Positions 16,623 to 25,893 of a DNA stretch of 64,000 nt are shown here, piece after piece. Within the stretch, counting starts at the first letter, position 1. Every line of letters starts with the position of its first letter. The stretch covers positions 1 through 64,000 of the forward strand of contig NCGG01000006.1 of the NCBI GenBank assembly GCA_002278855.1, written 5' to 3'. The notes beneath the pieces were generated by a model, which was not told where the DNA came from, did not search any database, and saw nothing but the letters and a program-made list of their open reading frames with translations. The position numbers and the translations under genes were made by a program. Origin of the DNA: Sphingomonadales bacterium 28-55-16 (lineage in GTDB: Bacteria; Pseudomonadota; Alphaproteobacteria; Sphingomonadales; Sphingomonadaceae).

Positions 16623-17300
16623 ATGATTTTGGATGTTGATATCGACTGGGATATTTCAGAAGGCCTGACGCCTTACCCAGCCGCGGTTGCGCGTATGGAG
16701 GCATTGCAGGCAAGCATACGCGATGCCGGCGCGCGTGAGCTTGTGTGGTTGCTTGAACACCCACCCTTATACACCAGCGGCACGAGCGCAGACCCTGCGG
16801 AGCTGCTGAGCCAGCAATTTCCGGTTTATGATACCGGACGCGGCGGGCGGTACACATATCATGGGCCCGGCCAGCGCGTCGGTTATGTCATGTTTGACCT
16901 TGCGCATCGCGGAAAGGATGTGCGCTGCTATGTCCACGCGCTCGAAGGCTGGGTCATCCAAGCGCTTGGGCAATTTGGCGTGGAGGCCCGCCGGGCCGAT
17001 GGTCGCGTGGGTATTTGGTGCGACACCAAGGACGGCCAAGAGGCAAAGATTGGCGCGATTGGCGTGCGGATCCGCAAATGGGTCACGATGCACGGCTTTG
17101 CAGTCAACATCGCGCCTGATCTGAGCCATTTTGCCGGCATTGTGCCATGCGGTATATCCGAATATCCAGTCACGAGCCTTGCTGCTTTGGGTATTGAGGC
17201 AACGCTCGCCGACTTTGATGCTGCATTGCGCGCCACTTTTTCGACCTTTCTCAATAGCCTTGCGAAAACGACCGAAAATTGTACGGTCGCGCCGAAATAG
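16623..17300 (+). CDS. lipB: Octanoyl-[acyl-carrier-protein]-protein N-octanoyltransferase (lipoate synthesis)
   Basis: Transfers octanoate from ACP to the lipoyl domains of 2-oxoacid dehydrogenases and the glycine cleavage H protein, the first step of lipoate assembly. In the 225-residue protein (start MILDVDID, preceded by AAAGG) the family blocks are clear: [26 protein letters not shown], the catalytic lysine in [10 protein letters not shown] and the catalytic cysteine in [13 protein letters not shown]. lipA is not in the window. Confidence 0.96.
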   Translation: MILDVDIDWDISEGLTPYPAAVARMEALQASIRDAGARELVWLLEHPPLYTSGTSADPAELLSQQFPVYDTGRGGRYTYHGPGQRVGYVMFDLAHRGKDVRCYVHALEGWVIQALGQFGVEARRADGRVGIWCDTKDGQEAKIGAIGVRIRKWVTMHGFAVNIAPDLSHFAGIVPCGISEYPVTSLAALGIEATLADFDAALRATFSTFLNSLAKTTENCTVAPK

Positions 17301-17315
17301 AGGAATGAGGATATA

Positions 17316-17621
17316 ATGCGCTTTTCCCGACTAATGCCGGCCCTTGCCCTGTTGTCGCTGGTGTCTGCTTGCGGCAGTTCCAAGGAAGACAATCAGGTCA
17401 CTGAAACACGTATGGATAAACTCGACAGCCTCGAAGGCACGATCAGCGACGATATGATCAACACCGATGAATCGACCGACGAAGCGCGCGTTGAAGCTGC
17501 GCCTGCGGTTGCGAAACCAGATAAGGCCGAAGCGCCCAAGACGGAAGCCGTCATAGCGCCAGCAACGGAAACCGATCCCGCTGGCACCCCGAAAACCGAT
17601 ACATTAAGCGCAACACAGTGA
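17316..17621 (+). CDS. Small predicted lipoprotein, acidic and Ala/Pro/Glu-rich
   Basis: 101-residue protein with a lipoprotein signal peptide: basic start MRFSR, hydrophobic segment, and lipobox LVSAC with Cys at residue 19. The mature part is low-complexity and acidic, rich in Glu, Ala, Lys and Pro, with no recognisable domain; it may be a flexible periplasmic spacer. AGGA precedes the start. Its stop overlaps the GTG of the next gene (GTGA), which indicates cotranscription with the oxidoreductase. Function unknown. Confidence 0.75.
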   Translation: MRFSRLMPALALLSLVSACGSSKEDNQVTETRMDKLDSLEGTISDDMINTDESTDEARVEAAPAVAKPDKAEAPKTEAVIAPATETDPAGTPKTDTLSATQ

Positions 17622-18910
17622 GACTTAACAGCACTTTGAAACTGCCGTGCGGGGCAGTTCTGAATAACCGTATCGCAAAAGCCGCGATGACCGAGGGGCT
17701 GGCTGATATATCGGGTCGCCCAACGCCCGAATTGCAGCGATTATATGCCATTTGGTCTGACGGTGGTGCTGGCCTGCAGATATCGGGCAACATCCATATT
17801 GATGCCAACCATCTGGAACGCGCAGGGAATGTCTATTTTGAAGGGCAGCCCGATGCCGAAATGATGGACGCGCTTCAGGCGTGGACAAAGGCCGCAACAC
17901 GCAACGGCAATCATTTCTGGGCGCAGATTAGCCATGCCGGTCGGCAGACTATGCGTGCAATTAATAGCCATCCCATGGCCCCATCAGCGGTAAAATTGGG
18001 GCTGCCGGGCGGCCAATTTGGCACGCCGGTGGCGTTGACCGAGGATGAGATACTTAATCTGATTGGTCGTTTTGGTCAGGCGGCGTTGCATTGTAAAAAT
18101 GGCGGTTTTACCGGCGTTCAAATCCATGCCGCACATGGCTATCTCATTTCGCAATTTTTAAGCCCACGGTCCAACCAGCGGACGGATCGTTGGGGTGGAA
18201 GCCTCGTTAATCGCGCACGTTTTCTGATGTTCACGCTCAATACAGTGCGGACTTTGGTCGGGCCGGACTTTCCGATTTCCGTCAAATTGAACAGCGCCGA
18301 TTTCCAGCGCGGCGGCTTTGCCTTCGAAGACAGCCTTCAGGTCGCACGTTGGTTGCAGGATGCGGGCGTCGACCTGATCGAGATTTCTGGCGGCACATAT
18401 GAGCAGCCCAAATTATTGGGCGTAGAAGGCATGGAAGCCGAAGAAGCGCAAAATGTGGCGAGCACCACGCTTGCGCGCGAAGCGTATTTCGTCGATTTTG
18501 CGCAAGCGATGAAGGCGGAGTTGAAGATACCGTTGATGGTGACGGGTGGTTTCCGCAGTTCATCCGCCATGGAACAAGCATTGCGCAACGGGGCTGCCGA
18601 CGTCATCGGGCTTGCCCGGCCATTATGCGTCATGCCCGAAGCACCCAAGCGCCTGTTGGGCGGCATGGCTATGCTGCCGAAGGTCGAAAACCAATTGAAG
18701 CTGCTACCCGAATGGCTTTCGTCGTTGCGCAAATTCAAAATGGTGCGCGGCATAGAAGGCTTCGCCACGCAATATTGGTTTTATAGCCAGATTTATGCGC
18801 TCGGTCGCACAGGCAGGATACAGCCTGACCTCACCGTGTTTGCCGCACTGCGTGAAGTCGAAAGCTATCAAAAAAGCTGGTTGAAGGCGCGCCGCGCCGC
18901 GAAGGCTTAA
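17618..18910 (+). CDS. NADH:flavin oxidoreductase, old yellow enzyme family
   Basis: FMN-dependent TIM-barrel ene-reductase-like protein, 430 residues. Residues near 10-25 hold the [11 protein letters not shown] strand that binds FMN; the catalytic/substrate pair is in [19 protein letters not shown], followed by the family's [11 protein letters not shown] phosphate is bound by VTGGFRSS and DVIGLARPL. The sequence resembles the single-domain OYE branch rather than 2,4-dienoyl-CoA reductases, since no Fe-S cysteine cluster or C-terminal FAD domain follows. The start is GTG at 17618, overlapping the lipoprotein stop. Substrate unknown. Confidence 0.92.
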   Translation: MRLNSTLKLPCGAVLNNRIAKAAMTEGLADISGRPTPELQRLYAIWSDGGAGLQISGNIHIDANHLERAGNVYFEGQPDAEMMDALQAWTKAATRNGNHFWAQISHAGRQTMRAINSHPMAPSAVKLGLPGGQFGTPVALTEDEILNLIGRFGQAALHCKNGGFTGVQIHAAHGYLISQFLSPRSNQRTDRWGGSLVNRARFLMFTLNTVRTLVGPDFPISVKLNSADFQRGGFAFEDSLQVARWLQDAGVDLIEISGGTYEQPKLLGVEGMEAEEAQNVASTTLAREAYFVDFAQAMKAELKIPLMVTGGFRSSSAMEQALRNGAADVIGLARPLCVMPEAPKRLLGGMAMLPKVENQLKLLPEWLSSLRKFKMVRGIEGFATQYWFYSQIYALGRTGRIQPDLTVFAALREVESYQKSWLKARRAAKA

Positions 18911-19245
18911 TCGCCCTCGCCGGGATCAGCGCTGAAATATTTGTCGAACTTGCCCTCAACGCCCTTAAACTCATCTGCATCGGCAGGTGGTTCGCGGCTT
19001 GAAGTGATGTTCGGCCATTCAGCGCTATAGGTGGCGTTCAGTTCAAGCCATTGCTCGAGACCATTTTCGGTATCGGGCAAAATCGCTTCGGCGGGGCATT
19101 CTGGCTCGCAAACGCCGCAATCGATGCATTCGCTTGGGTTGATGACGAGCATGTTGTCGCCTTCATAAAAGCAATCCACCGGACATACTTCAACGCAGTC
19201 CATATATTTGCAGCGGATGCAGGCATCGGTAACAACATAAGTCAC
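18907..19245 (-). CDS. fdxA: Seven-iron ferredoxin FdxA
   Basis: Low-potential electron carrier of 112 residues with one [3Fe-4S] and one [4Fe-4S] cluster. The ligand sets are in [18 protein letters not shown] (residues 9-26) and [12 protein letters not shown] (about 40-51). The C-terminal extension with EWPNI is normal for the alphaproteobacterial FdxA type. It lies downstream of the S4 and helicase genes on the same strand, a linkage seen in many alphaproteobacteria; the carD gene that often follows is absent here. Its stop overlaps the convergent OYE gene by four bases. Confidence 0.97.
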   Translation of the reverse strand: MTYVVTDACIRCKYMDCVEVCPVDCFYEGDNMLVINPSECIDCGVCEPECPAEAILPDTENGLEQWLELNATYSAEWPNITSSREPPADADEFKGVEGKFDKYFSADPGEGD

Positions 19246-19351
19246 TTGCGGAATTCTCCTAAACGCAGCGGCGCATTAGCCGCATTATCCCGACTGCCTA
19301 TTGCGAGGCGCAGGGGGAAGTCAACGGCCGAATGCAACTGCCTGCCAAATT

Positions 19352-19600
19352 TTAGTCTATTAGCTGATAGCACAGCTGTGCCTCACAGGCCGGACCGCGC
19401 CGAACGGGCAACGACAGCAGCTTCAATGTCACAACAGCTTCACCGATTGGCATGGTGATGACATCGCCTTTCGCGATAGGGGCACTCGCCTTTTCAACCC
19501 GGCGACCATTGACGCGGATATGCCCAGCCTCAGCCCAGCCTTGGGCAAGCGTTCGGCTTTTGGCAAAGCGCAGAAAGAACAGAAGCTTGTCGATCCGCAA
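19352..19600 (-). CDS. S4-domain RNA-binding protein (Hsp15-like)
   Basis: 82-residue protein consisting of little more than an S4 fold: MRIDKLLFFLRFAKSRTLAQGW and GHIRVNGRRVEKASAPIAKGD are the two helices and the hairpin that hold RNA. Relatives such as Hsp15 bind stalled 50S subunits with nascent chains; that role is only inferred here. It starts 15 bases after the Suv3-like helicase gene and is followed by fdxA, so the two RNA proteins probably work from one transcript. Confidence 0.9.
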   Translation of the reverse strand: MRIDKLLFFLRFAKSRTLAQGWAEAGHIRVNGRRVEKASAPIAKGDVITMPIGEAVVTLKLLSLPVRRGPACEAQLCYQLID

Positions 19601-19615
19601 CGTCGCCCCGGCCGT

Positions 19616-22402
19616 CTAAAGCTTGAGGCCCTTAAGCGCTGCCAACTGCAGCGCCAAGGATGATGGTTGGGCATTTTGCTTTGCCGCCACAGGCGCGCGA
19701 TCCGGCTTGGCTTGCGGCTTAGCTGCAGCTTGGGCTTTCTGATGTTGCGGCTTGGCACGCTGTTGCCGCTGTTCAGGCGGGCGCGGTTTTGGCAAGCCCA
19801 CCCAACGCCAGTGCGTGCGTGTTACGGCTTGCGGTTCCTGTGCGGGGGCCGCGGCAGGTTCGGCGGCGCTTAGCTCTTGTGCGACAACCCCCTCTGGTTG
19901 GACAGTTTCGGGTTCAGGTGTCGGCGCCGTGTCGCGAACAACCGCCTCGGTGACATCAGGCACAGCAGCAGAAACGGGCGCAGGTTCAGCTGGCGTATCG
20001 GCGGCCTTGTCTGCGGGACGGAAGCCTGCGTCGCGCATCAACGCCGTTAACCCCGCCTCGCTTATGCCCAGCGACGTTGCGAACGCCATATCCATGCTGA
20101 GCAAATTGCCTTGCCCGCGGGCTTCATGGGCTTTTTTGATGACACGTTCGGCCAAATCAATGCGGACATATTCATCCCCAATGCGCCGATAGCCGGCATT
20201 GCGGGCCTCGGACGCGGTCCCAAAGTTCCACGCCTTCAAATGCACAGCGCTTTCCGGCGGAAGTTCGGGCATCGCGCGGTTATCGCGCGCTGCAAACAAT
20301 GCTGCGCGCCATTTGGCAGCGGCTGGTTTCAATGCGGCGTGGTGATAGATATCAAGCGCGCCAAAAACGATGCCGCCCTTGCGCGCTGCGCCGCGTGCTT
20401 CCTTTGGCAGGGCCGCAATTGCGTCAGCCAGATACTGCCGGCCAGCGATTCCGCCCTCGTCGGCCAAGCGCACCGCAAGGGCGCGCACATTGCCGTCGAC
20501 ATCTGCTTGCTGGGCCAATTCCAGCAGGCCGACAATACCGCCCATGGCTTTTGCCAGTTGCGCTTCAATCCAGCCTTCGGCGCGGGTGGTGATGTCACGC
20601 AAGGCGTCGCCTTCAAGCCCGGAAACGGCCTTCACTGGCGTAAAGGCAGGCTGAAGCAACGTCCGCCCCTTGGTCAACGCACCCAGCAAGTCGCCCTTCC
20701 AGAAAATCGCGGGCTTGCCCTCTCCATCGGCTGCGAGAGAGAATTCGCTGTCCTCTGCCATAACTACGTCCTTTGCCTTTTGTCTCAAAATTGCTGCCAA
20801 ATGTCGTTCGGCGGCAGCCAATAACAATTTACGGTCACTTGCTTTGGCCGCCGGGTCAACCCGAAAGGCGAAGCCCTGTAAAGTGCCAATGTCTTCGCCA
20901 TCTACCAGAACACGATTGTCGGCCTGAATTTCAACGGGCAACAAACCGACGTCCTTTGCGCCTTTCCGCAGCAGCATCGATGTGCGTTTATCGACAAACC
21001 GCTGACGCAGCGCATCATGCAGCGCATCCGATAATTTTTCCTCTAACGCGCGTGCACGCTCGGCCATTGCAGGCGGATTGGCCAGCCAATCGCTTCGGTG
21101 CGCAATATAGGTCCAGGTCCGCACCGCCGCGATTCGCGCCGACAGCGTATCCACGTCCCCTTGAATATTATCCAACCGGGCCAGTTCGCTGGCATAGACG
21201 CCCTGCGGAATAACGCGCGCATTCTGGCCTAGACACTGCCACAAAGACGCAACGAAACGGCTGTGATGTTCCTCCCCCATTTGCCTGAAGTCCGGCAGGC
21301 ATGCGGCCTCCCACAAACGAGCAACGTCGACGGGATGGCGGATCAACCTTGTCACATCTGGCATTTCCGCCAGGCGCTTGAGCACGAGCAAATCGATAAC
21401 CTTCGGCGCAGGTAAAAGCCCCGGACGATGTGGCTTTTTCTCCAGATCGGCAATCAATGTCGCAATGTCGTTGACGCGCGGCTTTGCCTCACGCCAAAAA
21501 AGCCAGTCCAGGCGCGGAAAACTGTGCCCTTCGATCGCCAGCACTTCTTCGGGCGTAAATTCGCTGCCTTCGCCGGCCAAAGTCCCGAAGGTGCCGTCGC
21601 GCTGATGCCGGCCAGCACGGCCCGCAATTTGCGCCATTTCAGCCACAGTCAGGCGGCGGCGGCGCGACCCGTCGAATTTGGACAGGCTGACAAAGGCAAC
21701 ATGGGCAACGTCAAGGTTCAGCCCCATGCCGATGGCGTCGGTGGCGACAAGATAATCGACTTCGCCAGACTGGAACATAGCAACCTGCGCGTTGCGCGTG
21801 CGCGGCGACAAGGCGCCCATCACTACCGCCGCCCCGCCGCGCATCCGGCGCAAGGTTTCGGCTACCGCATATACTTGTTCGATAGAAAAGGCGACGATGG
21901 CCGACCGCTTGGGCAAGCGCGACAGTTTCTTGGCGCCGGCATAGCTCAAAGTCGAAAAGCGCGGACGAGAGATGATCTCGGCATCGGGCAGCAGCGACCG
22001 GATGATGGGGCGCAGGCTTTCCGACCCCAAGATCATGGTCTCTTCGCGCCCGCGCGCATGCAATATGCGGTCTGTAAAGATATGCCCGCGTTCGGGGTCT
22101 GCGCCCAATTGCGCTTCGTCAATCGCGACAAAGGCAAATTCCTTCTGGATCGGCATGCTCTCAACGGTGCAGCAATACCAGCGCGCCTGTGGCGGCTCGA
22201 TTCGTTCTTCACCCGTGATCAGCGCGACATTCTGTATGCCTTTGATGGCCACAACGCGGTCGTAAATCTCGCGCGCAAGCAAGCGTAAGGGAAAGCCGAT
22301 CATACCGCTGGAGTGCGCACACATCCGCTCAACAGCCAGATGGGTCTTACCAGTATTGGTGGGGCCTAATATGGCCGTGAGGGCGGAGCGTACTGGAGGC
22401 AA
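19616..22402 (-). CDS. Suv3-like DEAD/DEAH-box RNA helicase
   Basis: Superfamily 2 helicase of 928 residues resembling mitochondrial SUV3. Walker A GPTNTGKT is at residues 13-20, the DEAQ box near 95, and the conserved VATDAIGMGLNLD and QIAGRAGRHQRDGTFGT blocks of the second RecA domain near 220-270. The middle is helical, and the last 150 residues are a low-complexity Ala/Pro/Gln/Lys-rich tail ending in a short hydrophobic motif. SUV3 works with RNA-degrading enzymes; that function is inferred. It follows the ferredoxin-reductase gene by four bases. Confidence 0.93.
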   Translation of the reverse strand: MPPVRSALTAILGPTNTGKTHLAVERMCAHSSGMIGFPLRLLAREIYDRVVAIKGIQNVALITGEERIEPPQARWYCCTVESMPIQKEFAFVAIDEAQLGADPERGHIFTDRILHARGREETMILGSESLRPIIRSLLPDAEIISRPRFSTLSYAGAKKLSRLPKRSAIVAFSIEQVYAVAETLRRMRGGAAVVMGALSPRTRNAQVAMFQSGEVDYLVATDAIGMGLNLDVAHVAFVSLSKFDGSRRRRLTVAEMAQIAGRAGRHQRDGTFGTLAGEGSEFTPEEVLAIEGHSFPRLDWLFWREAKPRVNDIATLIADLEKKPHRPGLLPAPKVIDLLVLKRLAEMPDVTRLIRHPVDVARLWEAACLPDFRQMGEEHHSRFVASLWQCLGQNARVIPQGVYASELARLDNIQGDVDTLSARIAAVRTWTYIAHRSDWLANPPAMAERARALEEKLSDALHDALRQRFVDKRTSMLLRKGAKDVGLLPVEIQADNRVLVDGEDIGTLQGFAFRVDPAAKASDRKLLLAAAERHLAAILRQKAKDVVMAEDSEFSLAADGEGKPAIFWKGDLLGALTKGRTLLQPAFTPVKAVSGLEGDALRDITTRAEGWIEAQLAKAMGGIVGLLELAQQADVDGNVRALAVRLADEGGIAGRQYLADAIAALPKEARGAARKGGIVFGALDIYHHAALKPAAAKWRAALFAARDNRAMPELPPESAVHLKAWNFGTASEARNAGYRRIGDEYVRIDLAERVIKKAHEARGQGNLLSMDMAFATSLGISEAGLTALMRDAGFRPADKAADTPAEPAPVSAAVPDVTEAVVRDTAPTPEPETVQPEGVVAQELSAAEPAAAPAQEPQAVTRTHWRWVGLPKPRPPEQRQQRAKPQHQKAQAAAKPQAKPDRAPVAAKQNAQPSSLALQLAALKGLKL

Positions 22403-22406
22403 ATGT

Positions 22407-23642
22407 TTAGGTGGCCGCCAGCTCTGCGGCGAGTTCCTTCAAGGTAACAGCAGTGTTGGCCAATTGATCAGCGGTCGGCGAAAGGCCATCGGTTACGAAC
22501 AACCGGCCTTGGACATAATCCTTGGTGGCATTGACACAGTCGAGTGCGATGACTTTGCCTGCTTTCACATAAATCAGCGAGAAACTGCGTGTGTCAGGGT
22601 CACCGCGCAATATGGTCATATCATAACCCGCGCTGATCCCCACAGTTTGCAACCGCAGGTCATATTGATTGGACCAAAACCACGGCACGGCGTGATATTG
22701 CGTAAGCTCTCCCGTTAGGATTTTGGCCACAGCATTGGCCATGTCATTGGCGTTTTGCACAGATTCAACGCGCATGATGTTGCCGCCGGCAAAGGCGTTG
22801 GCATGCGCCGCGCAGTCACCAATGGCAAAGATATCCGGCAGCGACGTGCGGCAATAGGCATCAACATCAACCCCTGCCCCGCCGGCCGCGCCCGCATTGA
22901 GCAATGGCGCAACGGCAGGAATGATACCAATGCCGACAATGACCATTTGCGCCGGGATCACCGCACCATCAGCCAAGCGCACGCCAGTGACATAGCCATC
23001 GCCTTCAACAGCGGTGATTTCAACGCCCAAGCGCACATCGACGCCATGTGCGCGATGCTCCGCCTCGTAAAAGCGCGACAGCGGTTCGCCCGCCACCCGC
23101 GCCAGCACGCGGTCCATCGCTTCCAGCACAGTCACTTTTTTGCCCATTTTGCGCAGCACGGCCGCTGCCTCAAGACCGATATAGCCGCCGCCAACAATTG
23201 CGACCTCAGCGACATCATCAAGGCCATCAAGCATTTGGTCTACATCGGCGCGGGTGCGCACAACGTGCATGCCGGCCAGATTGCCCCCCTCAACGGGCAA
23301 TTGCCGCGGACTGCCGCCCGTTGCCCAGATCATGCTGCCATATGAGATCACTGTGCCGTCAAAAATGGTCACCTGATGGGCAGTAGGGTCGACACTATCG
23401 ACGCGCTGTCCCAACATCATGTCGATGGCCCGCTCTGCCCAAAAGGCCGCTGGCCGGATCATGATGCGTTCAAAGGCTTTGTCGCCGGCAAAATAATCCT
23501 TGGACAAAGGCGGACGTTCGTAAGGATATTCAGGCTCAGCATTCACTATGCCAATGCTGCCTTCATATTTGGCCTGCCGAAGTGCAATTGCCGCTTGTGC
23601 GCCGCCATGGCCGCCGCCGACGATGAGAATATCATAATGCAT
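22407..23642 (-). CDS. FAD-dependent NAD(P)H:ferredoxin reductase (rhodocoxin reductase-like)
   Basis: 411-residue flavoprotein of the pyridine-nucleotide-disulfide fold without redox cysteines, as in ferredoxin reductases that feed P450s or Rieske dioxygenases. The FAD motif [11 protein letters not shown] is at residues 8-18, RPPLSKDY near 43, the NAD(P) motif [15 protein letters not shown] near 149, and the second FAD strand [11 protein letters not shown] near 271. The C-terminal [15 protein letters not shown] is typical of this group. It starts a minus-strand run with the helicase, S4 protein and FdxA; FdxA could be its partner, but this is only positional. Confidence 0.92.
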   Translation of the reverse strand: MHYDILIVGGGHGGAQAAIALRQAKYEGSIGIVNAEPEYPYERPPLSKDYFAGDKAFERIMIRPAAFWAERAIDMMLGQRVDSVDPTAHQVTIFDGTVISYGSMIWATGGSPRQLPVEGGNLAGMHVVRTRADVDQMLDGLDDVAEVAIVGGGYIGLEAAAVLRKMGKKVTVLEAMDRVLARVAGEPLSRFYEAEHRAHGVDVRLGVEITAVEGDGYVTGVRLADGAVIPAQMVIVGIGIIPAVAPLLNAGAAGGAGVDVDAYCRTSLPDIFAIGDCAAHANAFAGGNIMRVESVQNANDMANAVAKILTGELTQYHAVPWFWSNQYDLRLQTVGISAGYDMTILRGDPDTRSFSLIYVKAGKVIALDCVNATKDYVQGRLFVTDGLSPTADQLANTAVTLKELAAELAAT

Positions 23643-23751
23643 CAGTGAAGATTCGCTCGCTTAGAAAACATGGTATCAGCGGTAGGCAAAAGGTAACTGA
23701 CTGGCTAGTCCCATGCTTGCAGCCCTATCAAATAAATGGCAGAGCGCAGCG

Positions 23752-24915
23752 ATGACAAGCATGACATTAAACTTCGCTCTTGGCGATAACGCCGACATGA
23801 TTCGCGACACGACCCAGCGGTTCGCAACAGACAAAATTGCACCGCTCGCGACCAAAATTGACGCGGATGACTGGTTCCCGCGCGAAGAGCTTTGGCCAGC
23901 GATGGGCGCGCTTGGCTTGCACGGCCTTACTGTGGATGAAGCGGACGGGGGTCTTGGACTTGGCTATCTGGAACATGTCGTCGCCGTAGAAGAAGTCAGC
24001 CGCGCCTCTGCCTCCATTGGCCTGTCCTATGGCGCGCACTCAAATCTATGCGTCAACCAAATCGCCCGCTGGGCCACGCCAGAGCAAAAGACGAAATATT
24101 TACCGAAGCTAATTTCGGGTGAACATGTCGGCAGCCTTGCCATGTCCGAAGCTGGCGCTGGGTCGGATGTCGTATCGATGAAGCTAAAGGCCGAAGCCGT
24201 TCAGGGCGGCTATATTCTCAACGGCACCAAATATTGGATCACCAACGCGCCTTATGCAGACACTTTGGTCGTCTATGCCAAAACCGCACCCGAAGCGGAA
24301 TCGCGGGGCATTACGGCCTTTTTGATCGAGAAGGGCATGGAGGGTTTCTCCATCGGCCAGAAGATTGACAAGGTCGGGATGCGCGGTTCGCCAACAGCGG
24401 AGCTGGTGTTCAACGACTGTTTTGTCTCCGAAGAACAAATGATGGGGCCGTTGCATGGCGGCGTTGGCGTATTGATGTCTGGCCTCGACTATGAACGCGT
24501 CGTGCTCGCAGGGCTTCAGCTTGGCGTGATGCAGGCCTGTCTTGATGTTGTCCTGCCTTATGTCCGCGAACGCAAGCAGTTCGGCAAACCCATTGGCAGC
24601 TTCCAATTGATGCAGGCCAAAGTCGCCGACATGTATGTCGCGCTGAATTCGGCGCGCAGCTATGTCTACAATGTCGCGCGTGCATGCGATGCCGGACAGA
24701 CCACGCGTTTCGACGCAGCAGGCGCCATCCTGCTCGCCAGCGAAAGCGCCGTGAAGGTTGCTGGCGAGGCAATCCAGGCATTGGGCGGCGCCGGTTATAC
24801 CAAGGACTGGCCAGTTGAACGCTATTGGCGCGATGCAAAACTGCTCGACATTGGCGCCGGCACAAATGAAATCCGCCGGATGTTGATTGGTCGGGAGTTG
24901 ATCGGCGCGGCATGA
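23752..24915 (+). CDS. Isovaleryl-CoA dehydrogenase-type acyl-CoA dehydrogenase
   Basis: FAD-dependent oxidation of isovaleryl-CoA to 3-methylcrotonyl-CoA in leucine breakdown is the likely reaction. The 387 residues match the acyl-CoA dehydrogenase layout: N-terminal helices, middle beta domain with AMSEAGAGSDVVSMK and WITNAPYADTLVVYAKT, and C-terminal helices with VRERKQFGKPIGSFQLMQ and LDIGAGTNEIRRMLIGREL. The active-site glutamate is expected in the GLDYERVVLAG segment, the position used by isovaleryl-CoA dehydrogenases. Start MTSMTL follows AGAG; a frame to 23713 is open. The other leucine-degradation genes are not in the window. Confidence 0.9.
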   Translation: MTSMTLNFALGDNADMIRDTTQRFATDKIAPLATKIDADDWFPREELWPAMGALGLHGLTVDEADGGLGLGYLEHVVAVEEVSRASASIGLSYGAHSNLCVNQIARWATPEQKTKYLPKLISGEHVGSLAMSEAGAGSDVVSMKLKAEAVQGGYILNGTKYWITNAPYADTLVVYAKTAPEAESRGITAFLIEKGMEGFSIGQKIDKVGMRGSPTAELVFNDCFVSEEQMMGPLHGGVGVLMSGLDYERVVLAGLQLGVMQACLDVVLPYVRERKQFGKPIGSFQLMQAKVADMYVALNSARSYVYNVARACDAGQTTRFDAAGAILLASESAVKVAGEAIQALGGAGYTKDWPVERYWRDAKLLDIGAGTNEIRRMLIGRELIGAA

Positions 24916-24954
24916 ACCATCCGGTGAACAGGCAGTAGCGCAGGAGCCAACAAC

Positions 24955-25689
24955 ATGAGCCGTCCAGTATTGGGTGTCATCGCCTGCAATCGCGTGGTCG
25001 GGAGTGAAGGCGCGCAAGCGGTGATGAACCGATATATCCGCGCCGCGATGACCTATGCCGATGTGGCCGCGTTAATCATCCCGTCGCTTCCCGACCTAAT
25101 GACCGCGGCAGAAGTCGCCCCGCGCATTGATGGCATTCTGCTCACGGGTAGTCCGTCCAATGTCGCCACCCGCCTATATGGCGAAGCTGGCGGCGATGGT
25201 CCGTTTGACGATGACCGTGACGACATCGCGATATCGATGGTGGACCGCATGATAGATGCGCAAAAGCCGGTATTTGGTATTTGCCGGGGTTTTCAGGAAA
25301 TCAACGTCGCTTTGGGCGGGACGCTGCGCCGCGACACGAGCGCCAGTGATAGCCTGATCCGTCACCATGCGCCCGATGACGTTTCCTTCGATGCGATGTT
25401 TGACCACCGCCATGCCGTAAACCTTACCGATGGCGGGATATTAGCCAAAGCGTATACCAAAAGCGCGCTGGACGTGAACTCTGTCCATTATCAGGGCATT
25501 GGGCAGCTCGCAGACGGCCTGAATGTTGAAGCCCGCGCGCCCGATGGCCTTGTCGAAGCCTATAGCGCCCGACCAAATGGTGCCCCTTTGCTTGCGGTGC
25601 AGTGGCATCCCGAATGGGCCACCGAAAATGATCCGGACTCGCAAACCTATTTCCACCTTTTGGGAAAGGCGTTAAGAGGCAATTTGTGA
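24955..25689 (+). CDS. Class I glutamine amidotransferase-like gamma-Glu-GABA hydrolase (PuuD-like)
   Basis: 244-residue peptidase C26 family protein. The nucleophile is Cys110 in FGICRGFQEIN and the histidine is in VQWHPEW near residue 220; VNSVHYQG is another family block. PuuD releases GABA from gamma-glutamyl-GABA in the glutamylated putrescine pathway. The aminotransferase and potFHIG genes downstream support a polyamine role, but puuA and puuB are not in the window. It lies 39 bases after the acyl-CoA dehydrogenase gene and may share its transcript. Confidence 0.88.
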   Translation: MSRPVLGVIACNRVVGSEGAQAVMNRYIRAAMTYADVAALIIPSLPDLMTAAEVAPRIDGILLTGSPSNVATRLYGEAGGDGPFDDDRDDIAISMVDRMIDAQKPVFGICRGFQEINVALGGTLRRDTSASDSLIRHHAPDDVSFDAMFDHRHAVNLTDGGILAKAYTKSALDVNSVHYQGIGQLADGLNVEARAPDGLVEAYSARPNGAPLLAVQWHPEWATENDPDSQTYFHLLGKALRGNL

Positions 25690-25750
25690 ACACAACAGTG
25701 ACCCGTTTTAACCGCTACCAAGCACGGATCGGCTTTTCGCCTTAAATTCT

Positions 25751-25882
25751 GGTGTGCCTTTTTCCCTTCACCCCGTCTGATAAAAGCAAGGGTAGGAAAA
25801 AGGCCTGAAACGGTGTGCCGCGCACTGCGCGGGCGCCCTCCCCAGCCCTTCCCACATGCGGGACGGGAAACCAGACATTCAA
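25751..25882. repeat. Palindrome-rich intergenic element
   Basis: CCTTTTTCC at 25757-25765 is the inverted copy of GGAAAAAGG at 25795-25803, and GGTGTGCC occurs as a direct repeat at 25751 and 25811. The right part (CCCTCCCCAGCCCTTCCC followed by a GCGGGACGGG half-palindrome) resembles the GC-rich intergenic palindromes common in sphingomonads. Only one copy is in the window, so its repeat nature is inferred. Confidence 0.4.
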
Positions 25883-25893
25883 GGAATACACGC

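Noticed and set aside
21428..22288. 286-codon open frame on the plus strand inside the helicase gene
   Set aside because: Shadow of the Suv3-like helicase, whose Walker A, DEAQ and motif VI blocks are on the minus strand.
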